Shown here: positions 33,307-41,052 of the stretch, piece by piece
How positions within the stretch are numbered: position 1 is the stretch's first letter
Layout of the letters: every line of letters begins with the position of its first letter
Source of the DNA: Acidobacteriota bacterium
GTDB taxonomy: Bacteria > Acidobacteriota > Terriglobia > Bryobacterales > Bryobacteraceae
Assembly (NCBI GenBank): GCA_005808475.1
Contig: SYLY01000192.1
Location: forward strand, 1 to 51,620
DNA: 51,620 bases
Reading direction: 5' to 3'
The notes under the pieces: generated by a model
Databases searched by the model: none
What the model was told of the DNA's origin: nothing
What the model saw: the letters and a program-made list of their open reading frames with translations, nothing else
Made by a program: the position numbers and the translations under genes

Positions 33307-34137
33307 TTACAGGAGGCGCGTCAGCCAGTGCATGACGTTGAGAGCGAACTGACGGTTGCCCGCGGTGGAGTTGATTCCCACCCTTCTGACCGTCCCGGAT
33401 TCCCGCACCAGCGTCGCGGTCAGGATCGCCGGGTCGCCGAAAATCGCTACACGGCCGTTTCCGTGGGCGCATAAACCGGCCAGCGCGCTTCCCGCCGGGG
33501 AGCAGGGAGAAGTGAGCAGCGATACCCCACCTGGGGGTATCGATATCGACGAGCCTCCCCTGGTGATCACCGTGCCGACTTCCTCGTTCACCTCCTCCCG
33601 CCCGGACGCCGCGGGATGCTCCGCGATGCCGCGGCCGCGCGCGAGTTCAACAGGGGAGGCCGCTTCCGCCGCGGGTCCGATCAGCTTGGCGCCGAACGCC
33701 TCCAACAGCGGCTCCATCGCCGCGCCGGAACCGGTGACGAGCAGCAGCGATCCGCCCGAGGCGACCCAGTCGCGCACCGCCTCGATTTCGCGGGGGTCGA
33801 GCGCCGCGCCACCCCAGGGCGCCGGTCGAGCCCCGGCCACTACCAGCACGTCGAAACCGGCGAGCAGCCCTGGCACGATCGGCTGGTGGTTGCGCGCGAC
33901 CCGGTACCCGTCGCGTTCGATCAGCCGGGCGAACGGGCGATAGGTTTCTCGCACTCGGTGCTCATTCCAGTGCGCCTCGTCGATCAGGACGCGCGGCCCT
34001 CGTCCATAGGCCTGCTGCCGAATGATGGGGAAGTAGTCTGTGTCGACGCCGGCGGGCATCCAAACCGCCCAAACGAGCCCCGCCGCAGCGGTTGCGAGTC
34101 CGCCCCAGAAACACACGTCGAGCGCGCCTATCCGCAC
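33307..34137 (-). CDS. DUF4350-like membrane-anchored protein
   Basis: About 276 residues if translation starts at GTG 34137. A single N-terminal helix (VCFWGGLATAAAGLVWAVW) leads to YGRGPRVLIDEAHWNEHRV, FDVLVVAGARPAPWGG, REIEAVRDWVASGGSLLLVTG and NGRVAIFGDPAIL, the Rossmann-like glutamine-amidotransferase/DUF4350 pattern. Longer upstream reading has low-complexity, Ala/His/Arg-rich residues that oppose the ABC ATPase gene, so it was not used. The gene is divergent from the ABC transporter pair. DUF4350 proteins often accompany ABC-type GldA/F/G systems, and this gene may act with the neighbouring transporter. Confidence 0.72.
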   Translation of the reverse strand: MRIGALDVCFWGGLATAAAGLVWAVWMPAGVDTDYFPIIRQQAYGRGPRVLIDEAHWNEHRVRETYRPFARLIERDGYRVARNHQPIVPGLLAGFDVLVVAGARPAPWGGAALDPREIEAVRDWVASGGSLLLVTGSGAAMEPLLEAFGAKLIGPAAEAASPVELARGRGIAEHPAASGREEVNEEVGTVITRGGSSISIPPGGVSLLTSPCSPAGSALAGLCAHGNGRVAIFGDPAILTATLVRESGTVRRVGINSTAGNRQFALNVMHWLTRLL

Positions 34138-34167
34138 CCGGTTCCAGACGCCGATGATGGCGGAAAA

Positions 34168-34185
34168 GTTCCCATTCCGGGGAAC
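34168..34185. promoter_or_regulatory. Inverted repeat between divergent genes
   Basis: GTTCCC-ATTCCG-GGGAAC is a perfect 6-bp dyad with a 6-base spacer, centred between the DUF4350-like gene start (34137) and the ABC ATPase start (34219). It is well placed to be an operator controlling both transcripts. No regulator gene is adjacent. Confidence 0.4.
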
Positions 34186-34218
34186 ATTCGCTGCCAGAGG
34201 CGCGTCCAGAGCTAGACC

Positions 34219-34983
34219 ATGCTCGAAGTGCGCGGGCTCGTCAAGCGGTACAACCGCATCCCGGCGGTGGACGGCGTGAGCTTCACCATTGCGCCAGGCG
34301 AGGTGCTCGGCTACCTCGGCCCGAACGGCGCGGGCAAGAGCACCACGGTGAAGATCCTCACTGGACTGATCGAACCCACCGAAGGCAAGATCCTGTTCCA
34401 AGGCGAGGATGTGCACCGGGATTTCACGGCGTTCCAAAGGCGGCTAGGCTATGTGCCGGAGGAGGCGCACCTCTATCCGCACCTCGGCGGGCGGGAATAC
34501 CTCCAACTGGTCGGCCGGCTGCGAGGGCTGCCGCGACGCGTGCTGGAACCCCGAATGGACGAGTTGCTGCGGCTGTTCGGGCTCTGGGAGGACCGCCACT
34601 CTCCGCTCTCCTCCTATTCGAAGGGCATGCGCCAGAAAATTCTGCTATCCGGGGCGCTCCTCCACAACCCCGAACTTCTGATCCTGGACGAGCCCTTTTC
34701 CGGCCTGGACGTCAATACGGCGTTGGTGCTGCGAACGCTGCTTCGCGGGCTGGCCGCCGAGGGGCGGATGATCTTCTATAGCTCGCACGTGCTCGAAGTG
34801 GTGGAGAGGATCTGCTCGTCGGTGCTGATCCTCAGGAAAGGGCGTGTGGCCGCGCACGATCGCGTGGAGCGGCTCCGCGATCTGATGAGCCAGGCGTCGC
34901 TCGAGGGCGTGTTCGCGCAACTTACCCAGCAGGAAGACCCGGAAGCGCGCGTCCGGGGCATCCTCGACGCGATCCGCTCATGA
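34219..34983 (+). CDS. ABC transporter ATP-binding protein
   Basis: A 254-residue ABC ATPase of the CcmA/ABC-2 export type. Walker A is GPNGAGKST (residues 34-42), the Q-loop region is RRLGYVPEEAHLYPHL, the signature is YSKGMRQKILLSGALL, and Walker B is LLILDEPFSGLD followed by the H-loop IFYSSHVLE. It is coupled by a 4-base overlap to the permease gene, so the two form one transporter. The substrate is unknown. The lasso-peptide genes start about 1.9 kb downstream, but nothing specific ties the transporter to them. Confidence 0.95.
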   Translation: MLEVRGLVKRYNRIPAVDGVSFTIAPGEVLGYLGPNGAGKSTTVKILTGLIEPTEGKILFQGEDVHRDFTAFQRRLGYVPEEAHLYPHLGGREYLQLVGRLRGLPRRVLEPRMDELLRLFGLWEDRHSPLSSYSKGMRQKILLSGALLHNPELLILDEPFSGLDVNTALVLRTLLRGLAAEGRMIFYSSHVLEVVERICSSVLILRKGRVAAHDRVERLRDLMSQASLEGVFAQLTQQEDPEARVRGILDAIRS

Positions 34984-36734
34984 CCGCCGTGGAGGCCCTT
35001 CGCCGGTTGCGCGAATGGCTCGAGGAGACGCACGGATCGCCGTTCGAACTGCGCCGCCACTTCTTCCGCCGCTTCTTCGATAGCGATCTGGTCGCGTCAC
35101 CCGGCCAGTGGAGGACCGTGGCGGGAGGCCTGATCGCGATCGTGGCGTCGTCCTCGATCGTGGTGATGCAGGCGTACTTCGGCAAGTACCGGGCGCTGCT
35201 CGAACTGGACTCGCCCGAGCCGTACCGGATGGCGATGCTCGCCGATCATCTCTTCTTCATCGTGCTGGGGATGTTCCTCACCGCGCTGCTCACATGCCTG
35301 CAGTGGGGCTCGCTGTTCCCCGCTCTCCGCGACTATCTGGCGCTGGCCGGTCTCCCTCTTCGCGCGCGCGACATCTTCATCGCCAAGTTCCTGGCGCTGC
35401 TGGGTTTCGCGGGCATATTCATCGTGGCGGTGAATCTGCTGCCAGCGGCGATGCTGCCCGCCGTCGCATCGGGACGGCATCAGGTGCTGGGTGGACCCTC
35501 GTTCGTGACGCTGTTCGTCGCGTCATCGTTCGCGTCGCTGCTGCTGTTCTTCGTCTTGGTGGCGGTACAAGGGATCTTGCTGAACATCCTGCCGGTGGGG
35601 TTGTTCCCGCGCGTGTCCTTGTTCGTACAGGCAACGCTGCTGATCGGCCTGCTGTGTGCGTTTCCGCTCACGTTCGCGATCGCGGGCCTCCACGGCATGA
35701 TGAACCAACGGCCGGAATCGGCGCTGGCGTTGCCGCCGGTATGGTACTTGGGGCTGGATCAGTGGATGTTGGGGAATCGGGAGCCGTATGTGGCGGAGTT
35801 GGCGCGGCGTGCGATTCTCGGTCTGGTTGGCGCGGCGGCATCGGCGGCGTTGGCGTACCTGTGGAGCTACCGGCGGCACCGGATCCGCGTGGTGGAGATG
35901 CCGTTCGAGCCGGAGTCCGAGTTGGCGGCGTGGCGGCGGGTCCGAGGATGGCTGGCGGACCGGTTCGCGCCGAACCTGGCCGGGCAGGCCGTCTTGGGAT
36001 TCATCGTGAAGACGCTGTGGCGAAGTCAGCAGCACCGGCTGGTGCTGACCGCGTTCGCGGGGATCGCGGTGGCGCTGGTGTTCAACGGCTTTGTCTCGCT
36101 GATGACGGAGGGCGGATTCCGCGGGTTTGAGGTACGGACGCCAGCGTTGCGCAAGCTGGCGGTGTCGATTCCGCTCTCGCTCACGCTGTTCCTGCTAGCC
36201 GGCTATCGATACCTGTTCCGGCTGCCGGTGGAATTGCGGGCGAACTGGGTGTTCCGGGTGCACGAGGGCGGCAACCGGCTACGGCTGCTGGAGGCGGTGG
36301 AGCGATACCTGATCTGGGCGGGAATCGTGCCGGTGATCGCGCTGACGGCGGTGGTGGAGGTCTGGCTTCTGGGGTGGTGGGAGGGAATCTCCGCGGTGAT
36401 CCCCGCGTTGCTGGCGGCGTTGATTCTACTGGAGATTCTGTTGTTCAAGCTGGAGCGGATTCCGTTCACATCGTCGTATCTGCCGGGGCAGCGGCCACTG
36501 ATCGAGACGCTGCTGCTTTACGGAGTGGGGGTGGCGATCTACATCTCGATTTCGAGCACGCTGATCGCCTCATGCCTGACCGAGCCGCCGTGGTTGACGA
36601 CACTGTGCGGATTGATGACGGCGGGATGGGCCTATGCGAGAAAGGCTCGGGGGGAGGCGTGGCAGTTGGGGAGGCTGGAGTTCGAGGAGTTGGAGGAGCC
36701 TTTGGTGCATACCCTGGGGATCGAGCGGGATTGA
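34980..36734 (+). CDS. ABC transporter permease
   Basis: A 584-residue multi-spanning protein coupled to the upstream ATPase (ATGA overlap). About twelve hydrophobic segments are visible, for example GGLIAIVASSSIVVMQAYF, FFIVLGMFLTALLTCL, FVTLFVASSFASLLLFFVLVAV, GIAVALVFNGFVSLM, LSLTLFLLAGYRYLF and GIVPVIALTAVVEVWLLGWW. The family is an ABC-2-like or uncharacterised acidobacterial permease; the length is about twice that of a simple ABC-2 permease, so two six-helix halves are likely. The chain ends in an acidic tail. The substrate cannot be inferred. Confidence 0.88.
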   Translation: MTAVEALRRLREWLEETHGSPFELRRHFFRRFFDSDLVASPGQWRTVAGGLIAIVASSSIVVMQAYFGKYRALLELDSPEPYRMAMLADHLFFIVLGMFLTALLTCLQWGSLFPALRDYLALAGLPLRARDIFIAKFLALLGFAGIFIVAVNLLPAAMLPAVASGRHQVLGGPSFVTLFVASSFASLLLFFVLVAVQGILLNILPVGLFPRVSLFVQATLLIGLLCAFPLTFAIAGLHGMMNQRPESALALPPVWYLGLDQWMLGNREPYVAELARRAILGLVGAAASAALAYLWSYRRHRIRVVEMPFEPESELAAWRRVRGWLADRFAPNLAGQAVLGFIVKTLWRSQQHRLVLTAFAGIAVALVFNGFVSLMTEGGFRGFEVRTPALRKLAVSIPLSLTLFLLAGYRYLFRLPVELRANWVFRVHEGGNRLRLLEAVERYLIWAGIVPVIALTAVVEVWLLGWWEGISAVIPALLAALILLEILLFKLERIPFTSSYLPGQRPLIETLLLYGVGVAIYISISSTLIASCLTEPPWLTTLCGLMTAGWAYARKARGEAWQLGRLEFEELEEPLVHTLGIERD

Positions 36735-36741
36735 CGGAGCC

Positions 36742-36808
36742 GGGTAGTACCGTGGTACAAAGTACTACCCCATAAAACCATTCTTCGGCTAGTACTATTT
36801 TCTGGTAC
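36742..36808. promoter_or_regulatory. Cluster of GTAC-centred dyads upstream of the lasso-peptide gene
   Basis: GGGTAGTAC (36742-36750) and GTACTACCC (36762-36770) are a perfect 9-bp inverted repeat with an 11-base spacer that itself contains GGTAC. A second element, AGTACTATTTTCTGGTAC (36791-36808), follows. Five GTAC tetramers occur in 62 bases of a GC-rich gap. TACACT at 36806-36811 may be a -10 box for the precursor gene, so the dyads would sit over its promoter. There is no T-run, which argues against a terminator. Confidence 0.5.
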
Positions 36809-36877
36809 ACTTCCTCTCAGTGGGCACGGGCGCGGGGACGGTGCCGCCTGGGTCCACGCCAATCGAGTGGGGATAAA

Positions 36878-37042
36878 ATGAAAACTGTTGTACATAGCGT
36901 TGAGGAGAAGGTTCGGGATCTCGTCTACGAGAAGCCCGTATTGAAAGTCTTGGGGAGCATCGGCGAGTTGACGGCAGGTACCGGGTCGGGTATCGCAGAT
37001 GGCTGCCCGGGAGCCGGGCAGTTCACTCCGCCGGCTTGCTAG
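36878..37042 (+). CDS. Lasso-peptide precursor
   Basis: A 54-residue peptide beginning MKTVVHSVEEK. The leader fits the lasso recognition motif YxxPxLx3Gx5T exactly: Tyr17, Pro20, Leu22, Gly26, Thr32. Thr32 is the penultimate leader residue, so cleavage after Ala33 gives a 21-residue core starting at Gly34 (GTGSGIAD...) and ending ...PPAC. Asp41 is core position 8, which would form an eight-residue Gly1-Asp8 macrolactam ring. The tail has Cys at core positions 10 and 21, able to form a disulfide outside the ring, a rare class IV-like arrangement. GTGGGGA precedes the start. The gene is short enough to be missed by automatic gene callers. An asparagine-synthetase-like cyclase gene starts 12 bases after the stop. 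Recognition is strong; the thread topology is inferred. Confidence 0.9.
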   Translation: MKTVVHSVEEKVRDLVYEKPVLKVLGSIGELTAGTGSGIADGCPGAGQFTPPAC

Positions 37043-37054
37043 CGCCGGGAGGAC

Positions 37055-38824
37055 GTGCGGCCCGGCGCGGTGGAACTAGTGCCTGGGGTTTGGACCGTCC
37101 AAGTGGGACGCGGTCCCACGGCACTTGATCGCGGAAGCATGAGGCTATGGAGCGGCGAGGACAGCGTCTTCGCCGCATCCTTTGGCTCGGTGAAACCGGC
37201 AGAGGCCATAGCCGACTACCGGCAGTCGGAAGCGGGATTCCCGACTCGCCTGGAAGGCGATTGGTCGGTTGCGATCTGGGATTCCCGGCTAAGGGAGCTC
37301 ACATGCGCAAGAGACGCCCTCGGGAATCTCCCGTTTTGCTATTCGCTCCAGGGCGAGGAGTTGCACTTTGCGCGGCGGGTTCGTGACCTGCTGCGGTTTC
37401 CCTCGATCTCCAGAGACATTGACGAGGGGGTAGTTGCTCGGTATCTGGCCGGATCTGGACCCGGCGTGGATGAAACGCTGTTTCGCGACATACGCGTGTT
37501 GCCGGGCGGCCACCGCTTGGCCTTCGACGCCAACGGAGGCCTTCGAGTGCAACGGTGGTGGAAGCCTACGCCGGATGTGCTCCGCCTGAAGTCCGACGCG
37601 GAGTACGAGTCGGAATACAGAAGGCTTCTGACCGAGAGCATCCAGCGCCGGCTCCCGTCCGGCCGTATGGGCTGTCACCTGAGCGGCGGGCTAGACTCCT
37701 CAGCCGTCTCCGTTCTCGCCCATCGGACTGCCGGGGAGCGAGGCGCCGGACCCGTCTCCACGTTCTCGCAGGGTAAGGCGGGAGCGCCGTGGGACGAGAG
37801 TTCGTACATCGCGGAAATCGGCAGGCTTGCAGGGCTCGACTCCCGAATCTTCCCCCCGGGCGACGATCTCGACTACACCGTCCAGGCGGCCGCATACTTC
37901 CTCGACTTCCCCAGTTACCCCAACGGCGGAATCGCCGAGTTGGAGATGGTGCGGGCCGCGCGGGAACTCGGCATCGGCGTCATGCTGACTGGCATGGGCG
38001 GGAACCAAGCATTGGAGCGCGGGGCGGCTCACATGGAAGAGTGGGGAGCAAAGTTCCAGTGGGGGAAAGCGATTCGCGAGATCCAAACCGCGCGGCGTGG
38101 CTATGGTATGCCGCCAGCCCGGCTGGAACCGTTGTGGCGGCTGGCGATTCGGCCCAACCTGGTTCGACTCCTTCCGCAGGGACTCCGTCGCGCGCCTAAC
38201 CTAGGCGCGGCATCCGAGGCGCTAGCCCGGCGCTGCCATCTCGCGGACCGCCTCGCCCCCGATCATGCCGAGCCGTTCGGTTCGATCCAGCAGATGCGGC
38301 AGTTCAACACCTTGATTGGCGCTCGTGAGGCCCAGCCCCGAAACGTGATCGGGTGGGAAGGCACTGGCTACGGCGTGGATCTCGTCCACCCCTTCCACGA
38401 TCGCCGTCTGGTGGAGTTCTGCCTCCGCCTCCCGCTCGATCAGCTCTGGCGCGACGGCATGTGGAAGTCCATTCACCGCCGCGCGATGAAGGGACTGCTC
38501 CCCGAATCCGTCCTCAACCGCCGCGTGCAGGCCGAGTTCAGCGATCATTACCGCCGCCTGCTCGCCAAGCCCTTCGCCCGCGAGCGCCTGCGGAACCTCC
38601 GCATGATGCGCGAGACCGACTGGCTGGACCCGAAACGCACCGCCAAGATCATCGAGGACGCCGACGCCCTCGTCGCGAGCGGCGGTTGGGGCCGCCCCAT
38701 CCGGCTCGCCTGGAACATCTTTGCGCTCGACCTCTGGTTCGACGCCGTTCAGTCCGGCAAATGGACCGACGTCCATCCTATGGACTACATCCTCTCCAAA
38801 CCGCGCGGCGCCGCTACGATATAG
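37055..38824 (+). CDS. Lasso-peptide cyclase (asparagine synthetase-like)
   Basis: A 589-residue ATP-dependent macrolactam synthetase. The N-terminal domain (to about residue 160) is a glutaminase-like fold with no N-terminal Cys, so it cannot use glutamine, as expected for lasso cyclases. The synthetase domain has the PPi loop Ser210-Gly-Gly-Leu-Asp214-Ser-Ser, and a Lys-bearing segment MWKSIHRRAMKGLLPESVLNRR typical of the catalytic region. The second loop reads TGMGGNQ (312-318), where most relatives have Asp instead of Asn317. The enzyme would adenylate the core Asp8 side chain and join it to Gly1. GTG 37055 is preceded by GGGAGGA. No RRE/PqqD-like B1 or cysteine protease B2 gene occurs on either side; downstream genes look unrelated. 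Confidence 0.9.
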   Translation: MRPGAVELVPGVWTVQVGRGPTALDRGSMRLWSGEDSVFAASFGSVKPAEAIADYRQSEAGFPTRLEGDWSVAIWDSRLRELTCARDALGNLPFCYSLQGEELHFARRVRDLLRFPSISRDIDEGVVARYLAGSGPGVDETLFRDIRVLPGGHRLAFDANGGLRVQRWWKPTPDVLRLKSDAEYESEYRRLLTESIQRRLPSGRMGCHLSGGLDSSAVSVLAHRTAGERGAGPVSTFSQGKAGAPWDESSYIAEIGRLAGLDSRIFPPGDDLDYTVQAAAYFLDFPSYPNGGIAELEMVRAARELGIGVMLTGMGGNQALERGAAHMEEWGAKFQWGKAIREIQTARRGYGMPPARLEPLWRLAIRPNLVRLLPQGLRRAPNLGAASEALARRCHLADRLAPDHAEPFGSIQQMRQFNTLIGAREAQPRNVIGWEGTGYGVDLVHPFHDRRLVEFCLRLPLDQLWRDGMWKSIHRRAMKGLLPESVLNRRVQAEFSDHYRRLLAKPFARERLRNLRMMRETDWLDPKRTAKIIEDADALVASGGWGRPIRLAWNIFALDLWFDAVQSGKWTDVHPMDYILSKPRGAATI

Positions 38825-38867
38825 CAAAGGCGCATGGACGAGGTCCCCTCTGTGGGACACTCTCTCC

Positions 38868-41048
38868 ATGCGCCGAACCGCGGCCGCCCTGATCCTGCTG
38901 CTCGCCGGATGCTCCCGGCGGGAGGCGGCTCCGCGCCCGGTCGCGGCCGAGTTCGCCGATCCCCGCACCTGCGCGGCCTGCCATGCCGATATCGCGCGGA
39001 CCTACGCGCAAACCGGCATGGCCAAGGCGTTCGCCCGCGTCAAACCGGGATCGCTGACCGCCGAAAAGTGGAACGCCCGGCTGGACCATCCTCCCTCGAA
39101 CCGTTCCTACGAATTGATCCGGCGCGACACCGGCTACTTCATCCGGCGCACCGCGCCCGGCATCGAACCTCTGGAACTGGAGATCCACTACGTGATGGGC
39201 TCCGGCCTACACGCGCGGAGCTACGTCCACCGCACTCCTCAGGGCCGGCTGGTGGAGTTGCCCGCCGCCTGGTATCCGGAAAAGGGCGGATACTTCGCCA
39301 TGAGCCCCGGTTACGACCGGCCGGACCACCAGGACTTCCGACGCAAGATCTCCACCGACTGCATGTTCTGCCACAACGGCTATCCCGCCGCCGCTCCCGG
39401 CGCCGGCCGTCCCGCATCCGAGCCCGTCTTTCCGGCGACGCTGCCCGAAGGGATCGACTGCCAGCGCTGCCACGGACCCGCCCGCGCCCACGCCGATTCG
39501 GGCGGACGCGCGCCGGTGGTGAACCCCGCCAAGCTGCCATTGGAGCGCGGCATGGAAATCTGCATGCAGTGTCATCTGGAGACCACCAGCTTCCCACTGC
39601 CCAATTCGCTGATCCGTTTCGGGCGCGGCGCCTACTCGTACCGCCCGGGCGAGCCTCTGGCGGATTTCGTGCTGCACTTCGACCACGCGCCGGCGGCGGG
39701 CCGCGGCGGCAAGTTCGAGATCGTGAACTCGGTCTACCGGCTGCGCCAATCGAAGTGCTTCACGGCGAGCGGGAAGATGCAGTGCACTACTTGTCACGAT
39801 CCGCACCGCGTTCCGCGCGGCGCCGATGCCGAGGCATCGTACTCCAAGGCTTGCCGGCAATGCCATGCGGCGGGGCCGCATCCGGAACGCGCCGGCTGTG
39901 TGTCGTGCCACATGCCGAAGCGGCGGAGCGAGGATGTGGTCCACGCGGTGATGACGGATCATCTGATTCAGCGCAAGCCGCCGGCGAATCCACTGGGGCC
40001 GCTCGCCGAACGTCATGAGACGCCGGGCAAGTCGTACGTCGGAGAGGTGGTTCCCTACTATCCGGCGGCGGTTAGCGGCGAGGCGGAACTGGAATCGGCG
40101 GTGGCGCAGGTGGTGCAGCGCTCCAACCTGAAGGCGGGGATCCCCAGGCTCGAGGCGCTGATCGCGCGGAGCCGGCCGCGCCATCCGCAACCCGAGTTCG
40201 CTCTGGCGCAGGCTCTGGCGGTGGACGGCCAACGCGCCCGCGCGATCGAGATCTACCGCGCGTTGCTGGTGCGTGAGCCGCGATTCGTCCCCGCGCTGCG
40301 GAACCTGGGAGAGCTGCTGCGTGCGTCCGGCAACGCCACGGAAGCGGCCGCCGTTCTCGAACGCGCCAAGGCGGAAGCTCTGGACGATCCGGGCGTGTTG
40401 CTCGCGTTGGGCCAGGCGTATCGCGAGACCCACCGGCTGAACGATGCGGCCTCCGCGATCCGCGCCGCGATCGCCAACGACGCCGATTTCCCCGAAGCGC
40501 ACGATTCGCTCGGCGGCGTGCTGCTGGAAGCGGGCCGCGCGGCGGACGCGGAAGCGGCGTTGCGGGAGGCGATCCGCCATCGGCCCGACTTCGCCGAAGC
40601 GCGGGCGAATCTGGCGCAAGCGATGGCGCTACGCGGCGATCTGGCATCCGCCGAGAGGCAGTTCCGCGAGGCGGCGCGGCTTGCCCCCGGTTCGCCGGAG
40701 GTCCACTACGGATACGGCGCGGCGCTGCTGAGGGCCGAGCGGATCGCCGGAGCGCGCATCGAGCTGGAAACGGCGATCCGGTTGCGGCCGGGAATGGTGG
40801 AGGCGCGGGAGGCCCTCGGCACGCTGCTTTCGGCGGAGGGCGATTGGAGCGGAGCGGCGGCGCAGTATCGCGAGGTGCTGCGGCTCGACTCCGGATCGGC
40901 GCGAGCGAGCCTCGGCCTGGGTTCGGCGCTGGCGGCGCAAGGCGCTCCGGCCGAAGCGCGCCGGCATCTGGATCGCGCCATCGCGGCGGGCGACGAGGCG
41001 GTGCGAAAAGAGGCTCGCGAAGTGTTGGAAATGCTCGGCGCGCGGTGA
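38868..41048 (+). CDS. Multiheme cytochrome c lipoprotein with TPR repeats
   Basis: A 726-residue protein. The lipobox LLLAGC gives a lipidated Cys15. Seven CxxCH heme sites follow: CAACH (35), CMFCH, CQRCH, CMQCH, CTTCH, CRQCH and CVSCH, in the first 350 or so residues. The C-terminal 350 residues are TPR repeats (for example AIEIYRALLVREPRFVPALRNLGELLR, AEAALREAIRHRPDFAEARANLAQAM, ASAERQFREAARLAPGSPEVHYGYGAALL). This is a cytochrome c554/NrfA-like multiheme domain joined to TPRs, common in Acidobacteriota. It could pass electrons at the periplasmic side or outer membrane; the donor and acceptor are unknown. The start at 38868 is set by the lipoprotein signal. The next gene starts 4 bases after its stop. 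Confidence 0.92.
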   Translation: MRRTAAALILLLAGCSRREAAPRPVAAEFADPRTCAACHADIARTYAQTGMAKAFARVKPGSLTAEKWNARLDHPPSNRSYELIRRDTGYFIRRTAPGIEPLELEIHYVMGSGLHARSYVHRTPQGRLVELPAAWYPEKGGYFAMSPGYDRPDHQDFRRKISTDCMFCHNGYPAAAPGAGRPASEPVFPATLPEGIDCQRCHGPARAHADSGGRAPVVNPAKLPLERGMEICMQCHLETTSFPLPNSLIRFGRGAYSYRPGEPLADFVLHFDHAPAAGRGGKFEIVNSVYRLRQSKCFTASGKMQCTTCHDPHRVPRGADAEASYSKACRQCHAAGPHPERAGCVSCHMPKRRSEDVVHAVMTDHLIQRKPPANPLGPLAERHETPGKSYVGEVVPYYPAAVSGEAELESAVAQVVQRSNLKAGIPRLEALIARSRPRHPQPEFALAQALAVDGQRARAIEIYRALLVREPRFVPALRNLGELLRASGNATEAAAVLERAKAEALDDPGVLLALGQAYRETHRLNDAASAIRAAIANDADFPEAHDSLGGVLLEAGRAADAEAALREAIRHRPDFAEARANLAQAMALRGDLASAERQFREAARLAPGSPEVHYGYGAALLRAERIAGARIELETAIRLRPGMVEAREALGTLLSAEGDWSGAAAQYREVLRLDSGSARASLGLGSALAAQGAPAEARRHLDRAIAAGDEAVRKEAREVLEMLGAR

Positions 41049-41052
41049 CGCT

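Noticed and set aside
34219..36734. ABC transporter as the dedicated lasso-peptide exporter
   Set aside because: Lasso exporters are usually single fused ABC proteins; this pair is generic and separated from the precursor by a promoter-like region. Position alone is not enough.
36742..36770. Inverted repeat as the terminator of the ABC operon
   Set aside because: No T-run on the plus strand and repeated GTAC motifs fit an operator better.
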